Origin: Auritidibacter ignavus
Lineage (GTDB): Bacteria > Actinomycetota > Actinomycetes > Actinomycetales > Micrococcaceae
Direction of reading: 5' to 3'
Length of the DNA stretch: 64,000 bases
Assembly (NCBI RefSeq): GCF_003703835.1
Contig: NZ_RDQR01000002.1
Location: 62,001 to 126,000, forward strand
A model generated the notes under the pieces. It was not told the origin of the DNA, did no database searches, and saw nothing but the letters and a program-made list of their open reading frames with translations. Below, in pieces: positions 25,042 to 32,788 of the stretch. Position 1 is the stretch's first letter. Every line of letters begins with the position of its first letter. A program made the translations under genes and the position numbers.

Positions 25042-25946
25042 TGACCCACACTGCTCACGGTGCCCCCATCCGGAACTCCCGGCCCAACCATCGCGCCCCG
25101 GTGCTGGTTGCCGACAACGTGTCCGTGACGATCGGGGAGCAGTACCTGATTGACCACCTGGACTTGGAGGTCTACCCCGGTGAAGTCGTCGCACTAGTCG
25201 GTCCCAACGGTGCCGGAAAATCGACGTTCTTGGCCACGCTCACTGGCGATACCACCCCGAGCGCCGGCACCGTGACGCTCTACGGAACCGAGCTGTCCGA
25301 GCTGCGCCCCGCCCAGATGGCCCGATTGCGCGCGGTGCAACTCCAAGAAAATCGGGTCGCCTTTGCCTTTACTGCCAGTGAGGTCGTGCGATTGGGTCGA
25401 GCCGCCTGGGCCGGCACCGGTGAAGAAGCCCGTGACGATGCCGTGGTCTACGAGGTCATGCACGCCACCGAGGTCACCCCACTGGCCCAGCGCGCCTATC
25501 CGCAACTGTCTGGAGGCGAGAAAGCTCGCACCACCTTCGCCCGCACCCTGGCCCAAGAGACTCGGATGCTGCTCCTTGACGAGCCCACCGCCGCGATGGA
25601 TATCCGCCACCAAGAACACGTGCTGCGCCACGTCCGCCAGCGCGCGAACGCCGGAGCAGCCGTGGTGGTGGTCATTCACGATCTGTCGGTGGCCGCAGCC
25701 TACGCCGACCGGATCATGATGATCAGCAATGGTCGCCACATCCGCACCGGAACCCCGAAGCAGGTGCTGACCGCACAGCTGATCACCGAGGTCTACGGTC
25801 ATCCGGTCGATGTGTTGCAACACCCCACCAACGGGGAGCTGATCATCGCCCCGGTCCGTGACCGCCCCCGACGCTCAGCACTATCACCCACACCATCACC
25901 TACGACATCTGGAAGTTGCATTCATGAAAACTCATTGTTTCACTGA
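25041..25946 (+). CDS. hmuV: Haem ABC transporter ATP-binding protein
   Basis: A 301-residue ABC ATPase. ATG 25041 overlaps the hmuU stop. Walker A GPNGAGKST (about residues 54-62), Q-loop LQENRVAF, signature LSGGEKARTTFAR, Walker B LLLDEPTAAMD and switch His in VVIHDLSVAAAYADR are intact. It powers haem import with HmuU. The C-terminal ~25 residues are Arg/Pro/Ser-rich. The gene's end overlaps the start of the next gene by 23 bp. Confidence 0.93.
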   Translation: MTHTAHGAPIRNSRPNHRAPVLVADNVSVTIGEQYLIDHLDLEVYPGEVVALVGPNGAGKSTFLATLTGDTTPSAGTVTLYGTELSELRPAQMARLRAVQLQENRVAFAFTASEVVRLGRAAWAGTGEEARDDAVVYEVMHATEVTPLAQRAYPQLSGGEKARTTFARTLAQETRMLLLDEPTAAMDIRHQEHVLRHVRQRANAGAAVVVVIHDLSVAAAYADRIMMISNGRHIRTGTPKQVLTAQLITEVYGHPVDVLQHPTNGELIIAPVRDRPRRSALSPTPSPTTSGSCIHENSLFH

Positions 25947-27480
25947 ATCTCGCACGCTGGCCCACGCTGGGCGTACCGTGCGTACTAGCCTGCCGGCTCA
26001 CCTGCTGGCGGGCCTGCTCGCTGTGGTCATCGCTGTGGCCTGCCTGGCTGGAGTCATCGGCCACCAGCTACTGACAGCCTCCAGTGCCTCTGCCGCCCCG
26101 CAGGTGGCGATCTCCGGACTGGACGGCCAAGCCAAGGTGCGCGCTAGTGGCATCACCGATATCACCGTCAGTGGCCGGGGCTTCCAGTCACTGCAGGGCG
26201 GGTTCGGCGGCATCTACGTGGCCTTCGGCTGGGTGGATGATCCCCGCGGTGGTTCGTGGAAACCCTCTCAGGGTGGAAAGACCGGCGTGAACTACATGTA
26301 CGTCCCCGATACCGAGGCCAAGGATAATAACGGCTACCTGCGCTTTGTGACCTTCCCCGGCTCATCCACCGCTTCGGCCGCTAACGGCGGAACCCTGGCC
26401 GCCGACGGGACGTGGAAGCTCACCATGCGTACCCCGGGCGCGAAGTTCAACGCCGTGGACCGTCAGGGCAACCAAAAAACCGTGGACTGCACCAAAGTCA
26501 CCTGTGGGATCATCACCATCGGCGCCCACGGCGTGCACAACCCGTCCAATGAATCCTTCACTCCGGTCGAGATCGTCGGTGCTGCCGGCGACACCGTCTC
26601 GGTGAGTGTCGATGACTCCGCTGCAGCCGCCAACCGCAGTGCTGCGGGTCACCACACTGGCGGTGGCGGCCAGGCCGGAACCGTGGAGAACCCTCAGCAG
26701 GCCGCCGTCGATGCGGCTGCGGCTGATCTGGCCAACGGACAGCCAGCTGAACAGGATGAGGCCGGCGACTCCGCCGGCGCTGTAGACGCCGGACAGGCAG
26801 AAGAACTGACCGACAACACCGCTGAGGCCAACGCCGCCTTTGCCACCGTCGGGCTACAACAAGAGGCCATCCAGGCCGGTCACGTGCTGGGCTTCACCGG
26901 GCAAGGTTTCCAACCGGGCGAGCAAGTGGTCGTCACCCTGGGCGATGGTTCTTCTGGAGCCGGCCCGTTGACCGCCGGTGCAACAGGAGAAGTAGCCGGA
27001 GCGATCCCGATCCCCGACGATGCCAGTCCGGGCACCCACACGCTACGACTCACCGGCGCCTCCTCGGAACAAACCGTTGAAGCCCAATTCACGGTCGCGG
27101 CCAACGCCACCGCGACCTCGGCCGAGAACTCCAGCTGGTGGTCCCCGGCCTTCATCACGGTCTTGTGTCTGGCCGCGGCCATCCTGATCTTTGTCATCGT
27201 CTGCGTCATCGTCTCGCTCCTCAAGCGTCGCCGGGCCCGAGCAACTGTCTCCGAGCAGCCTGACCAGTCTGACCCATACGACGAATACGACCAGCAGGAC
27301 GATGTCGATCCAGAACCCGAACTGGAGGAATATGATGACGCCACCCAGATGACCGAGGAGATCTCGGCCAGCCACGACCCTTACGCCACCGTGCCAGCCG
27401 CCTCGCCAGCAACGGCACCGGCTGAGCGCCTCTCGGGCGGTGGACGCCACCGCCACCTCAGCTCCTCGGACCGGTGGTGA
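25924..27480 (+). CDS. Membrane-anchored surface protein of the haem locus, neocarzinostatin-like domain
   Basis: ATG 25924 gives 518 residues. An N-terminal signal segment (about 20-58, ending SASAAPQ) leads to a beta-rich domain (about 57-220) with WKPSQGGKTGVNYMYVP and two Cys in KTVDCTKVTCGIITIGAHG, resembling the disulfide loop of neocarzinostatin-type or HtaA-locus proteins. An Ala/Gln-rich linker, a second beta domain (GHVLGFTGQGFQPGEQVVVTL, about 313-397), one transmembrane helix (about 404-430) and an acidic cytosolic tail with DPYDEYDQQDDVDPEPELEEYDD follow. I do not recognise a catalytic role. Its place between HmuV and the HtaA proteins suggests haem capture or scaffolding. Confidence 0.75.
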   Translation: MKTHCFTESRTLAHAGRTVRTSLPAHLLAGLLAVVIAVACLAGVIGHQLLTASSASAAPQVAISGLDGQAKVRASGITDITVSGRGFQSLQGGFGGIYVAFGWVDDPRGGSWKPSQGGKTGVNYMYVPDTEAKDNNGYLRFVTFPGSSTASAANGGTLAADGTWKLTMRTPGAKFNAVDRQGNQKTVDCTKVTCGIITIGAHGVHNPSNESFTPVEIVGAAGDTVSVSVDDSAAAANRSAAGHHTGGGGQAGTVENPQQAAVDAAAADLANGQPAEQDEAGDSAGAVDAGQAEELTDNTAEANAAFATVGLQQEAIQAGHVLGFTGQGFQPGEQVVVTLGDGSSGAGPLTAGATGEVAGAIPIPDDASPGTHTLRLTGASSEQTVEAQFTVAANATATSAENSSWWSPAFITVLCLAAAILIFVIVCVIVSLLKRRRARATVSEQPDQSDPYDEYDQQDDVDPEPELEEYDDATQMTEEISASHDPYATVPAASPATAPAERLSGGGRHRHLSSSDRW

Positions 27481-27483
27481 GCC

Positions 27484-29049
27484 ATGGCTAACACCACCCC
27501 AACCCGGCAAGCCGCTCGGCGCTGTCTGCGCAGACTCGGCGCACCACGACGCGCGTCGGCAGTGACTGCATTGTTGACGGCACTGCTGTTGGTCCTAACC
27601 GCATTGCTCAGCGTCCCGCTGGCCGCCAGCCCCGCCATCGCCTCACTCGATGACTCATCGGACGCCCAGGGGTCCTCACGTCGCCAGGTCGATATTGGCG
27701 TCGAGATTCCCGAGGGCCTCAACGCCCGGGTCACTCCCGACCAACAAGGCAATTTCACCATCGACAACGCCCAGTTCCGGTGGGGGATCAACGTCGAATC
27801 CAACGCCGGGGCCTTCTTCGGCGGCTGCAATTGGCTGCAAGCCGGAAAGGCCGGCAACTGGGGCCGGTCCGAGGTCTGGAGCAACGACAGGTTGTTCAAG
27901 GTCAAAGAGGGCAATGTCCGGATCGAAAAACGGCTCGGCGCCACACAGTGGACCACCCCCACCTGGCAGAACAAATGCCAGGATCTCACCGGTTCGACAC
28001 CCCGCACGGTGCTGACCAACCCCGCAGAAACCGGCACCCAGGCCGAAGTCGTGATCGATGGTGGTCAAGGCCACTACGATGCGACCACCGATACTCTCCG
28101 GATCAAGTGGAAGGGGAGCTTTACGGTGGTGTTCTACGGCGGGATGACCTACTGGTGGGCCACCGACCCGGTGCTAGAGCTCACCAACGGCAAAGGCACG
28201 CTCACCGCGGACCTGGGTGGGTACGGCGCGGACATGTACGACCTGTCCAAATGGACGGTGCTGGAAACCCACAAAAAGGTGCCCATGGCCACCATCAACT
28301 CCGTGTCAATGAAAACCGACCCACAGACCAAACAACTCAACGGGTTGACCACCACCCCTCGCTACCGCGGGGTGAAAGTTGATGTTGCCGCGGTGGGTCC
28401 CTCCAACCCGCAAAACCGCAACGAACCCAACTGGGGTTCTTTCCCCCAACAGTTCGTGGACTTCCAGGTCCTGACCGGTCAAGCCGGCTACTGGTACACC
28501 ACAGGTGGGCTGCGTGACCCGGCCAAACCCCCGACTCCGATCACTGTCTCCTTCGACGCCACCCGCCCGATCTCGTCCGGCAGCGCCACCGAGGTCCCCC
28601 CACAGCTGACGGAACCCAGTGAGGCGACCCAGCCGCCCGCGCCCCAGGCACCGTTGCAGACCGTCAGGAACCCGGCCGGTAGCGCTCGGGTCCCCTCAGC
28701 CGGCTGGGCCTCTCCCACCGGGCCCTCGACCACCGCCAGTTACGAACCGCTGGATCTCAGTGCGCTGCTGGCCGCCATGGGTCACCCGGCCGCGCCAGAA
28801 GCCACTGGACTCGCCGATGCCAACGCGGCCGCTCAAGCCGCCGAGGAAGCCAAAACTTCCTACGGGCAGCCCGTAGCCGCCCAAGACATTGACTGGCTGG
28901 GAGGCAACTTGATCCCCGACGACGTCGCGCAATTCCTCCAGGATCACCGCGAAGCCTTCCTGTGGGCGCTGGCCGGACTGCTGGTGATCGGCGCCGGCAC
29001 CGGTCTAGCCTTCTGGCGCGGCTGGCTCGTACTGCCCTGGAAAAACTGA
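27484..29049 (+). CDS. HtaA-domain haem-binding surface protein, membrane-anchored
   Basis: A 521-residue protein with a Sec signal (about 22-57), one HtaA domain (about 90-350), a Pro/Ala-rich linker and a C-terminal transmembrane helix (about 492-515) with a short basic end. HtaA core: FTIDNAQFRWGINVESNAGAFFGG, FTVVFYGGMTYWW, LTNGKGTLTADLGGYGADMYDLSKWT, and QAGYWYTTGGLRDP. In corynebacteria, HtaA domains take haem from haemoglobin using a Tyr ligand and pass it to HmuT; here it would sit on the outer face of the membrane. Three bp after the preceding gene. Confidence 0.85.
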   Translation: MANTTPTRQAARRCLRRLGAPRRASAVTALLTALLLVLTALLSVPLAASPAIASLDDSSDAQGSSRRQVDIGVEIPEGLNARVTPDQQGNFTIDNAQFRWGINVESNAGAFFGGCNWLQAGKAGNWGRSEVWSNDRLFKVKEGNVRIEKRLGATQWTTPTWQNKCQDLTGSTPRTVLTNPAETGTQAEVVIDGGQGHYDATTDTLRIKWKGSFTVVFYGGMTYWWATDPVLELTNGKGTLTADLGGYGADMYDLSKWTVLETHKKVPMATINSVSMKTDPQTKQLNGLTTTPRYRGVKVDVAAVGPSNPQNRNEPNWGSFPQQFVDFQVLTGQAGYWYTTGGLRDPAKPPTPITVSFDATRPISSGSATEVPPQLTEPSEATQPPAPQAPLQTVRNPAGSARVPSAGWASPTGPSTTASYEPLDLSALLAAMGHPAAPEATGLADANAAAQAAEEAKTSYGQPVAAQDIDWLGGNLIPDDVAQFLQDHREAFLWALAGLLVIGAGTGLAFWRGWLVLPWKN

Positions 29050-29126
29050 CCCTGCCACCACCACAATCCCCTTTCCTGCCAACCCTTCAACCGATCAATC
29101 CATCAACTCACCACGCAAGGAGAGAC

Positions 29127-30671
29127 ATGCAGAACAAGATCACACGCCTGTTGGGCGGTGTCGCCGGTATCGCGCTATTGGCCGGTGGCCTGACCGCCAC
29201 CGACGCCAACGCCGATCAGAACCTCCCGGTCAGCGACGTGCAGTTTAGCTGGGCCGTCAACGAAGAAGCCGGTGGCGGTGCCTTCTTCGGTGGCGCCAAC
29301 TGGCTGGTGGCCGGCGAGGTCGGCAATGTGCACGGCGATCAGAACCGCGGTGCCACCGTCTGGGATGAAAAGAAGGACGCCAAGTACTTCACGAATCGCG
29401 ACGGCAACGTCACCATCACCCGCCCGGATGCCCAGGGAAACCAGGTGCCAGCCACCTGGGCGGCCCGGAATTTTGAATCCATCACCGCCGATGGTGAGCC
29501 TGCCGGAAACCGTTTGAAAACAGCCCCGGGCTCCTCTTCCTGGAATCAGGCTAATATTGCCGCCGGTTCCGGCACCGTTGATCCCGAAGGCGAGAACGCC
29601 GAGATCTCCTGGGACGGTTCCTTCACCACCGTGTTCTACGGCGGGATGACCTACTGGAGCATCAACGATCCGAAGCTGACCGTCACCAACGGCAAGGGCG
29701 AACTGACCGCGACCCTGACCGGTTACGGCGCTGATATGTACGACCTGTCCAAGTGGGTCAAGCTCGATCCGATGCACAATGCCACCGTGGCCACCTTCTC
29801 CGATGTCGACGTGACCGAGACCGGGATCGAGATCAAGCCCGATTACCTGGGCGTTGCGGTTGAGGTTGAAGCCAACGGCCCCTCCAACCCGCAGAAGCGG
29901 GAGGGCAAACACTGGGGTTCCTTCCCCCAGGATACAGTGGACTTCAACGTCGGCACTGGCCAGGCCGGGTACTGGTATTCCACCGGCGGCCAGGTCGACC
30001 CCAAGAAACCGGCCGCCCCGATCTCGGTGTCCTACCCCAAGGTGGAAGCCCCGGCCCAGCCGACCCCCGAGCATGAAGATTGCACCACCGCCGGGGCAGC
30101 TGACGGTGAGAACACCGAATGTGTCGATACCGATGTGACCATCCCCGATGCTGATCAGAACCAACCTGGCCCTGGCAACCCCGGCGGACCCGATGAAGGT
30201 CCCGGCGATGGTGACGGTGATGACACCCCCACCGGCGCGTTCAAGTTGACCATCGAGAAGAACCAGACCTCCCTGGGCCAGGGTGAAGTGGATCAGGCTG
30301 GTGGGGTGGTGGCCTCCGGCCGCCTGCCCGAGGCCACCGTGCTCGATACCCGCTCGAACTCTCAGGGCTGGAACGTGACCGGACAGGCCTCGGCCTTCCA
30401 GAACGCCGCGGGAACCGAATCCTTCGGCGCAGCCGCCCTGGGCTGGGTGCCGCGGGTGACCCAAACCGGTCAGACAGCACGAGCCGGTGCCGAGGTGAAG
30501 CCCAATGTGGAGAACGGTTTGGCCGCCAACCGCACGCTGGCTACCGCCACCGGCGCTACCGGTGAAAAGACCACCCTGGGTGCGGAACTGAACCTCAACG
30601 TGTTGCAACAGAATATCCCCTCCGGTGGGAACTACCGCTCGGTGCTGACCGTGACCGCCATCGCGAAGTAG
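29127..30671 (+). CDS. HtaA-domain protein with C-terminal WxL-like domain
   Basis: ATG 29127 is preceded by AAGGAG; 514 residues. Signal peptide (1-31, ending DANADQ), HtaA domain (about 33-297; FTTVFYGGMTYWS, LTATLTGYGADMYDLSKWV), a Pro/Gly/Asp linker with two Cys (DCTTAG, TECVD), then a beta domain (about 370-514) with VLDTRSNSQGWNVTGQASAF, SFGAAALGWVPRV, LGAELNLNV and GGNYRSVLTVTA. That order (D.R....GW.V.......F ... G.Y...LT.T.) resembles the WxL wall-binding domain of low-GC Gram-positives. Unlike its neighbours it has neither a transmembrane helix nor a sortase signal, so the WxL-like domain is the likely attachment device; the next gene codes a DUF916 protein. Confidence 0.82.
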   Translation: MQNKITRLLGGVAGIALLAGGLTATDANADQNLPVSDVQFSWAVNEEAGGGAFFGGANWLVAGEVGNVHGDQNRGATVWDEKKDAKYFTNRDGNVTITRPDAQGNQVPATWAARNFESITADGEPAGNRLKTAPGSSSWNQANIAAGSGTVDPEGENAEISWDGSFTTVFYGGMTYWSINDPKLTVTNGKGELTATLTGYGADMYDLSKWVKLDPMHNATVATFSDVDVTETGIEIKPDYLGVAVEVEANGPSNPQKREGKHWGSFPQDTVDFNVGTGQAGYWYSTGGQVDPKKPAAPISVSYPKVEAPAQPTPEHEDCTTAGAADGENTECVDTDVTIPDADQNQPGPGNPGGPDEGPGDGDGDDTPTGAFKLTIEKNQTSLGQGEVDQAGGVVASGRLPEATVLDTRSNSQGWNVTGQASAFQNAAGTESFGAAALGWVPRVTQTGQTARAGAEVKPNVENGLAANRTLATATGATGEKTTLGAELNLNVLQQNIPSGGNYRSVLTVTAIAK

Positions 30672-30698
30672 CCCAGCAGAGTATTACACCACCCGACA

Positions 30699-30758
30699 GC
30701 CTCGGTGAGGTGTTGTGCCCCACGGGGTCGCACCTCACCGAGGCCTCGGATCCTTTTT
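30699..30758 (+). terminator. Terminator or attenuator inside the haem locus
   Basis: A perfect 14-bp stem GCCTCGGTGAGGTG (30699-30712) with CACCTCACCGAGGC (30731-30744), then CTCGGATCC and T5 (30754-30758). It sits between the HtaA-WxL and DUF916 genes and would lower expression of the last two genes relative to the upstream ones. Confidence 0.7.
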
Positions 30759-30774
30759 CACCACCCGGAGCACC

Positions 30775-31839
30775 ATGACCACCCGCCTGACTGTCCCCGC
30801 AGCCGTGATCACCACCCTGTTATCAGCCCTGCTGTGCTTGATCCCGTACACCCCCACCGTTGCCACCGCTGCCACGCCTGAAACCCCAGCCTCGGCTGAG
30901 ATCCCTGCTACCGACCAGAGCCTTTCCCCGGATCAGACCGAGACCTGGGGGATCGCCCCGGCAGATAACGACTACGGCACCGGTCGCAGCTCGTTTGCCT
31001 ACCAGGTCTCTGCCGGTGAGACCATCGAAGACCAGATGGTCGTGGTCAATTACGGCGCCGAAGAGCTCACCCTCAACACCACCATCGCCGATGCCGAAAC
31101 TTCCGTGGATGGCACACTGTCCCTGAAAGAACCCGGCCAAGAGCCCACCGGCCTGGAAATCTGGGGCACCGTGGAGACCGAGTCCATCACCGTCGCCCCC
31201 GGCGAATCCAAGACCGTGGCCTTCACGATCGAGGTCCCCGCTGATGCCACACCCGGAGACCACCTGGGCGGAGTGGTCACCTCCCGGCTCTCGGAAGGCG
31301 ACGGCCAGGTCGCAGTCAACCACCGGCTGGCCTCCCAAATCAGGATCACCGTCGACGGCGAGGTCATCCCGGCGCTGGAGATCAACGAGATCAGCATTGT
31401 CGACGCCCCGGTGGCCTGGATACCCTTCGCACCTGTGGAAGCCACTGTGCGGTATGAAGTCACCAATACCGGCAATGCGCTCACCCGGATCAACCCCGAC
31501 AACTCGGTCTGGCTGGGCGCCGTCCATGAATCCGATGCCACCGATCAAGACTCCAGTACCGTGCTGGAACTGATGCCCTCCGGCACCGGGATCGTGGAAG
31601 AACGAGCCACCATCTGGCCGATCGGCTACCATCACGCCACCGTCAAGCTCACCCCAGAAGCCGTCTCGGGTGCCCTGGGCGAACCCGTTGAAGCCAACGG
31701 ATCCGGGATCATCATCCCGTGGGGTACCCTGGTGGTGCTTCTCGTCGTGAGCGGAGGGATTATTGCCTACGTGGTGATCACCCGCCGACGCCACACCCAG
31801 CAAGCCGATCCAGCCAAGCCTCAGTCACCCCGCCAGTAA
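30775..31839 (+). CDS. DUF916 (WxL-interacting type) membrane protein
   Basis: ATG 30775 follows GGAG; 354 residues. Signal peptide (1-31), a DUF916/WxLIP-like beta domain (about 60-190: GRSSFAYQVSAGETIEDQMVVVNYGAEELTLNTTI, SITVAPGESKTVAFTIEVPADATPGDHLGGV), a second Ig-like domain (about 200-310) and a C-terminal helix (about 317-337) with basic tail. In Firmicutes DUF916 proteins bind peptidoglycan and WxL-domain partners. The preceding gene ends in a WxL-like domain, so these two are a plausible pair. Confidence 0.8.
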   Translation: MTTRLTVPAAVITTLLSALLCLIPYTPTVATAATPETPASAEIPATDQSLSPDQTETWGIAPADNDYGTGRSSFAYQVSAGETIEDQMVVVNYGAEELTLNTTIADAETSVDGTLSLKEPGQEPTGLEIWGTVETESITVAPGESKTVAFTIEVPADATPGDHLGGVVTSRLSEGDGQVAVNHRLASQIRITVDGEVIPALEINEISIVDAPVAWIPFAPVEATVRYEVTNTGNALTRINPDNSVWLGAVHESDATDQDSSTVLELMPSGTGIVEERATIWPIGYHHATVKLTPEAVSGALGEPVEANGSGIIIPWGTLVVLLVVSGGIIAYVVITRRRHTQQADPAKPQSPRQ

Positions 31840-31851
31840 GGACTCCACCGT

Positions 31852-32697
31852 ATGGCCTCTTCCCAGCGTTCAACCACCGTGCGGGATCTGCTCTTCGGAT
31901 CCCTCGCGGTGCTGATTCTGCTGATCATCGTGGCCTTCGGTGTGCTGGCTTTCCGCCCCGATTGGGCCACGAAACTCGGCATCGGCCCCACCACCGGCCA
32001 GGATCGGGTCGCGGAGATGACCGACGCTGACAAAGCCCAGGCTTCGGCAACCATCGCCCCGATGGCCGCCGTCGATGCCCCGGATGCCGAGTCCACCGCT
32101 CGCGATGCGACTCAGACACCAGACAAGATTGACCCCGACTGGCTACACGCCGTCTCCGAGGCCACCGGGATCCCGCCCCGGGCCCTGTCGGCCTATGCCA
32201 GCGCCGATCGACGGGTCCGCGAGGAACAACAGTGCGCGGTCGGCTGGAACACCCTGGCCGGCATTGGCTGGATCGAGTCCCAGCACGGCACCCTGCAGGG
32301 TGGCTCGGTGGCCGACGATGGCCGCGTCACCCCCAAGATCTACGGCGTCCCCCTGGACGGCACTGGCCATACCGCTCACGTCCCCGACACCGACGGGGGA
32401 GAACTCGATCAAAACGAGGTGTACGATCGCGCTGTCGGCCCGATGCAGTTCATCCCCGAGACCTGGGCCCGTTGGGGTGCGGACGGTTCGGGCGACGGCG
32501 TGGCCGACCCTCATCAGATCGATGATGCCGCCTATACCGCCGCCCGCTATCTGTGTCACTCTCGCGCCGGGCTCGAAGGCTCTCAAGAGTGGATCGCAGC
32601 GATCCGGTCCTACAACAATTCGGTGCACTACCAAGCCGACGTGGCCGCCACCGCCGAACGGTACAGGGTAGCAGCCGCCGAGATCACCGCCAGCTAG
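31852..32697 (+). CDS. Lytic murein transglycosylase (MltB/SLT_2-like)
   Basis: A 281-residue protein; AAGGA lies 8 bp before ATG 31852. One N-terminal helix (about 12-36) anchors it outside. The catalytic domain has LAGIGWIESQHGTLQGG with the general-acid Glu (about 142), the family motif YDRAVGPMQFIPETWARWG, GVADPHQIDDAAYTAARYLC, and YNNSVHYQADVAATAERY. It cleaves the MurNAc-GlcNAc bond non-hydrolytically. Twelve bp after the DUF916 gene; a job in opening the wall for the haem-binding assembly is inferred from position. Confidence 0.85.
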   Translation: MASSQRSTTVRDLLFGSLAVLILLIIVAFGVLAFRPDWATKLGIGPTTGQDRVAEMTDADKAQASATIAPMAAVDAPDAESTARDATQTPDKIDPDWLHAVSEATGIPPRALSAYASADRRVREEQQCAVGWNTLAGIGWIESQHGTLQGGSVADDGRVTPKIYGVPLDGTGHTAHVPDTDGGELDQNEVYDRAVGPMQFIPETWARWGADGSGDGVADPHQIDDAAYTAARYLCHSRAGLEGSQEWIAAIRSYNNSVHYQADVAATAERYRVAAAEITAS

Positions 32698-32788
32698 TTC
32701 TCCACACACGTGGGACACTCGCCGGCTTTCTCCACCGTTGCCGCGCTACGGCTACCCTGGCTGGCAACGATCTCCTACCGTCATCGGT

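Noticed and set aside
29175-30608. 477-residue minus-strand ORF opposite the HtaA-WxL gene
   Set aside because: Gly/His/Val-rich composition typical of an antisense frame in GC-rich DNA; the plus-strand HtaA domain is clear.
30823-31803. 326-residue minus-strand ORF opposite the DUF916 gene
   Set aside because: Antisense shadow; the plus-strand gene has signal peptide, domain and membrane helix.
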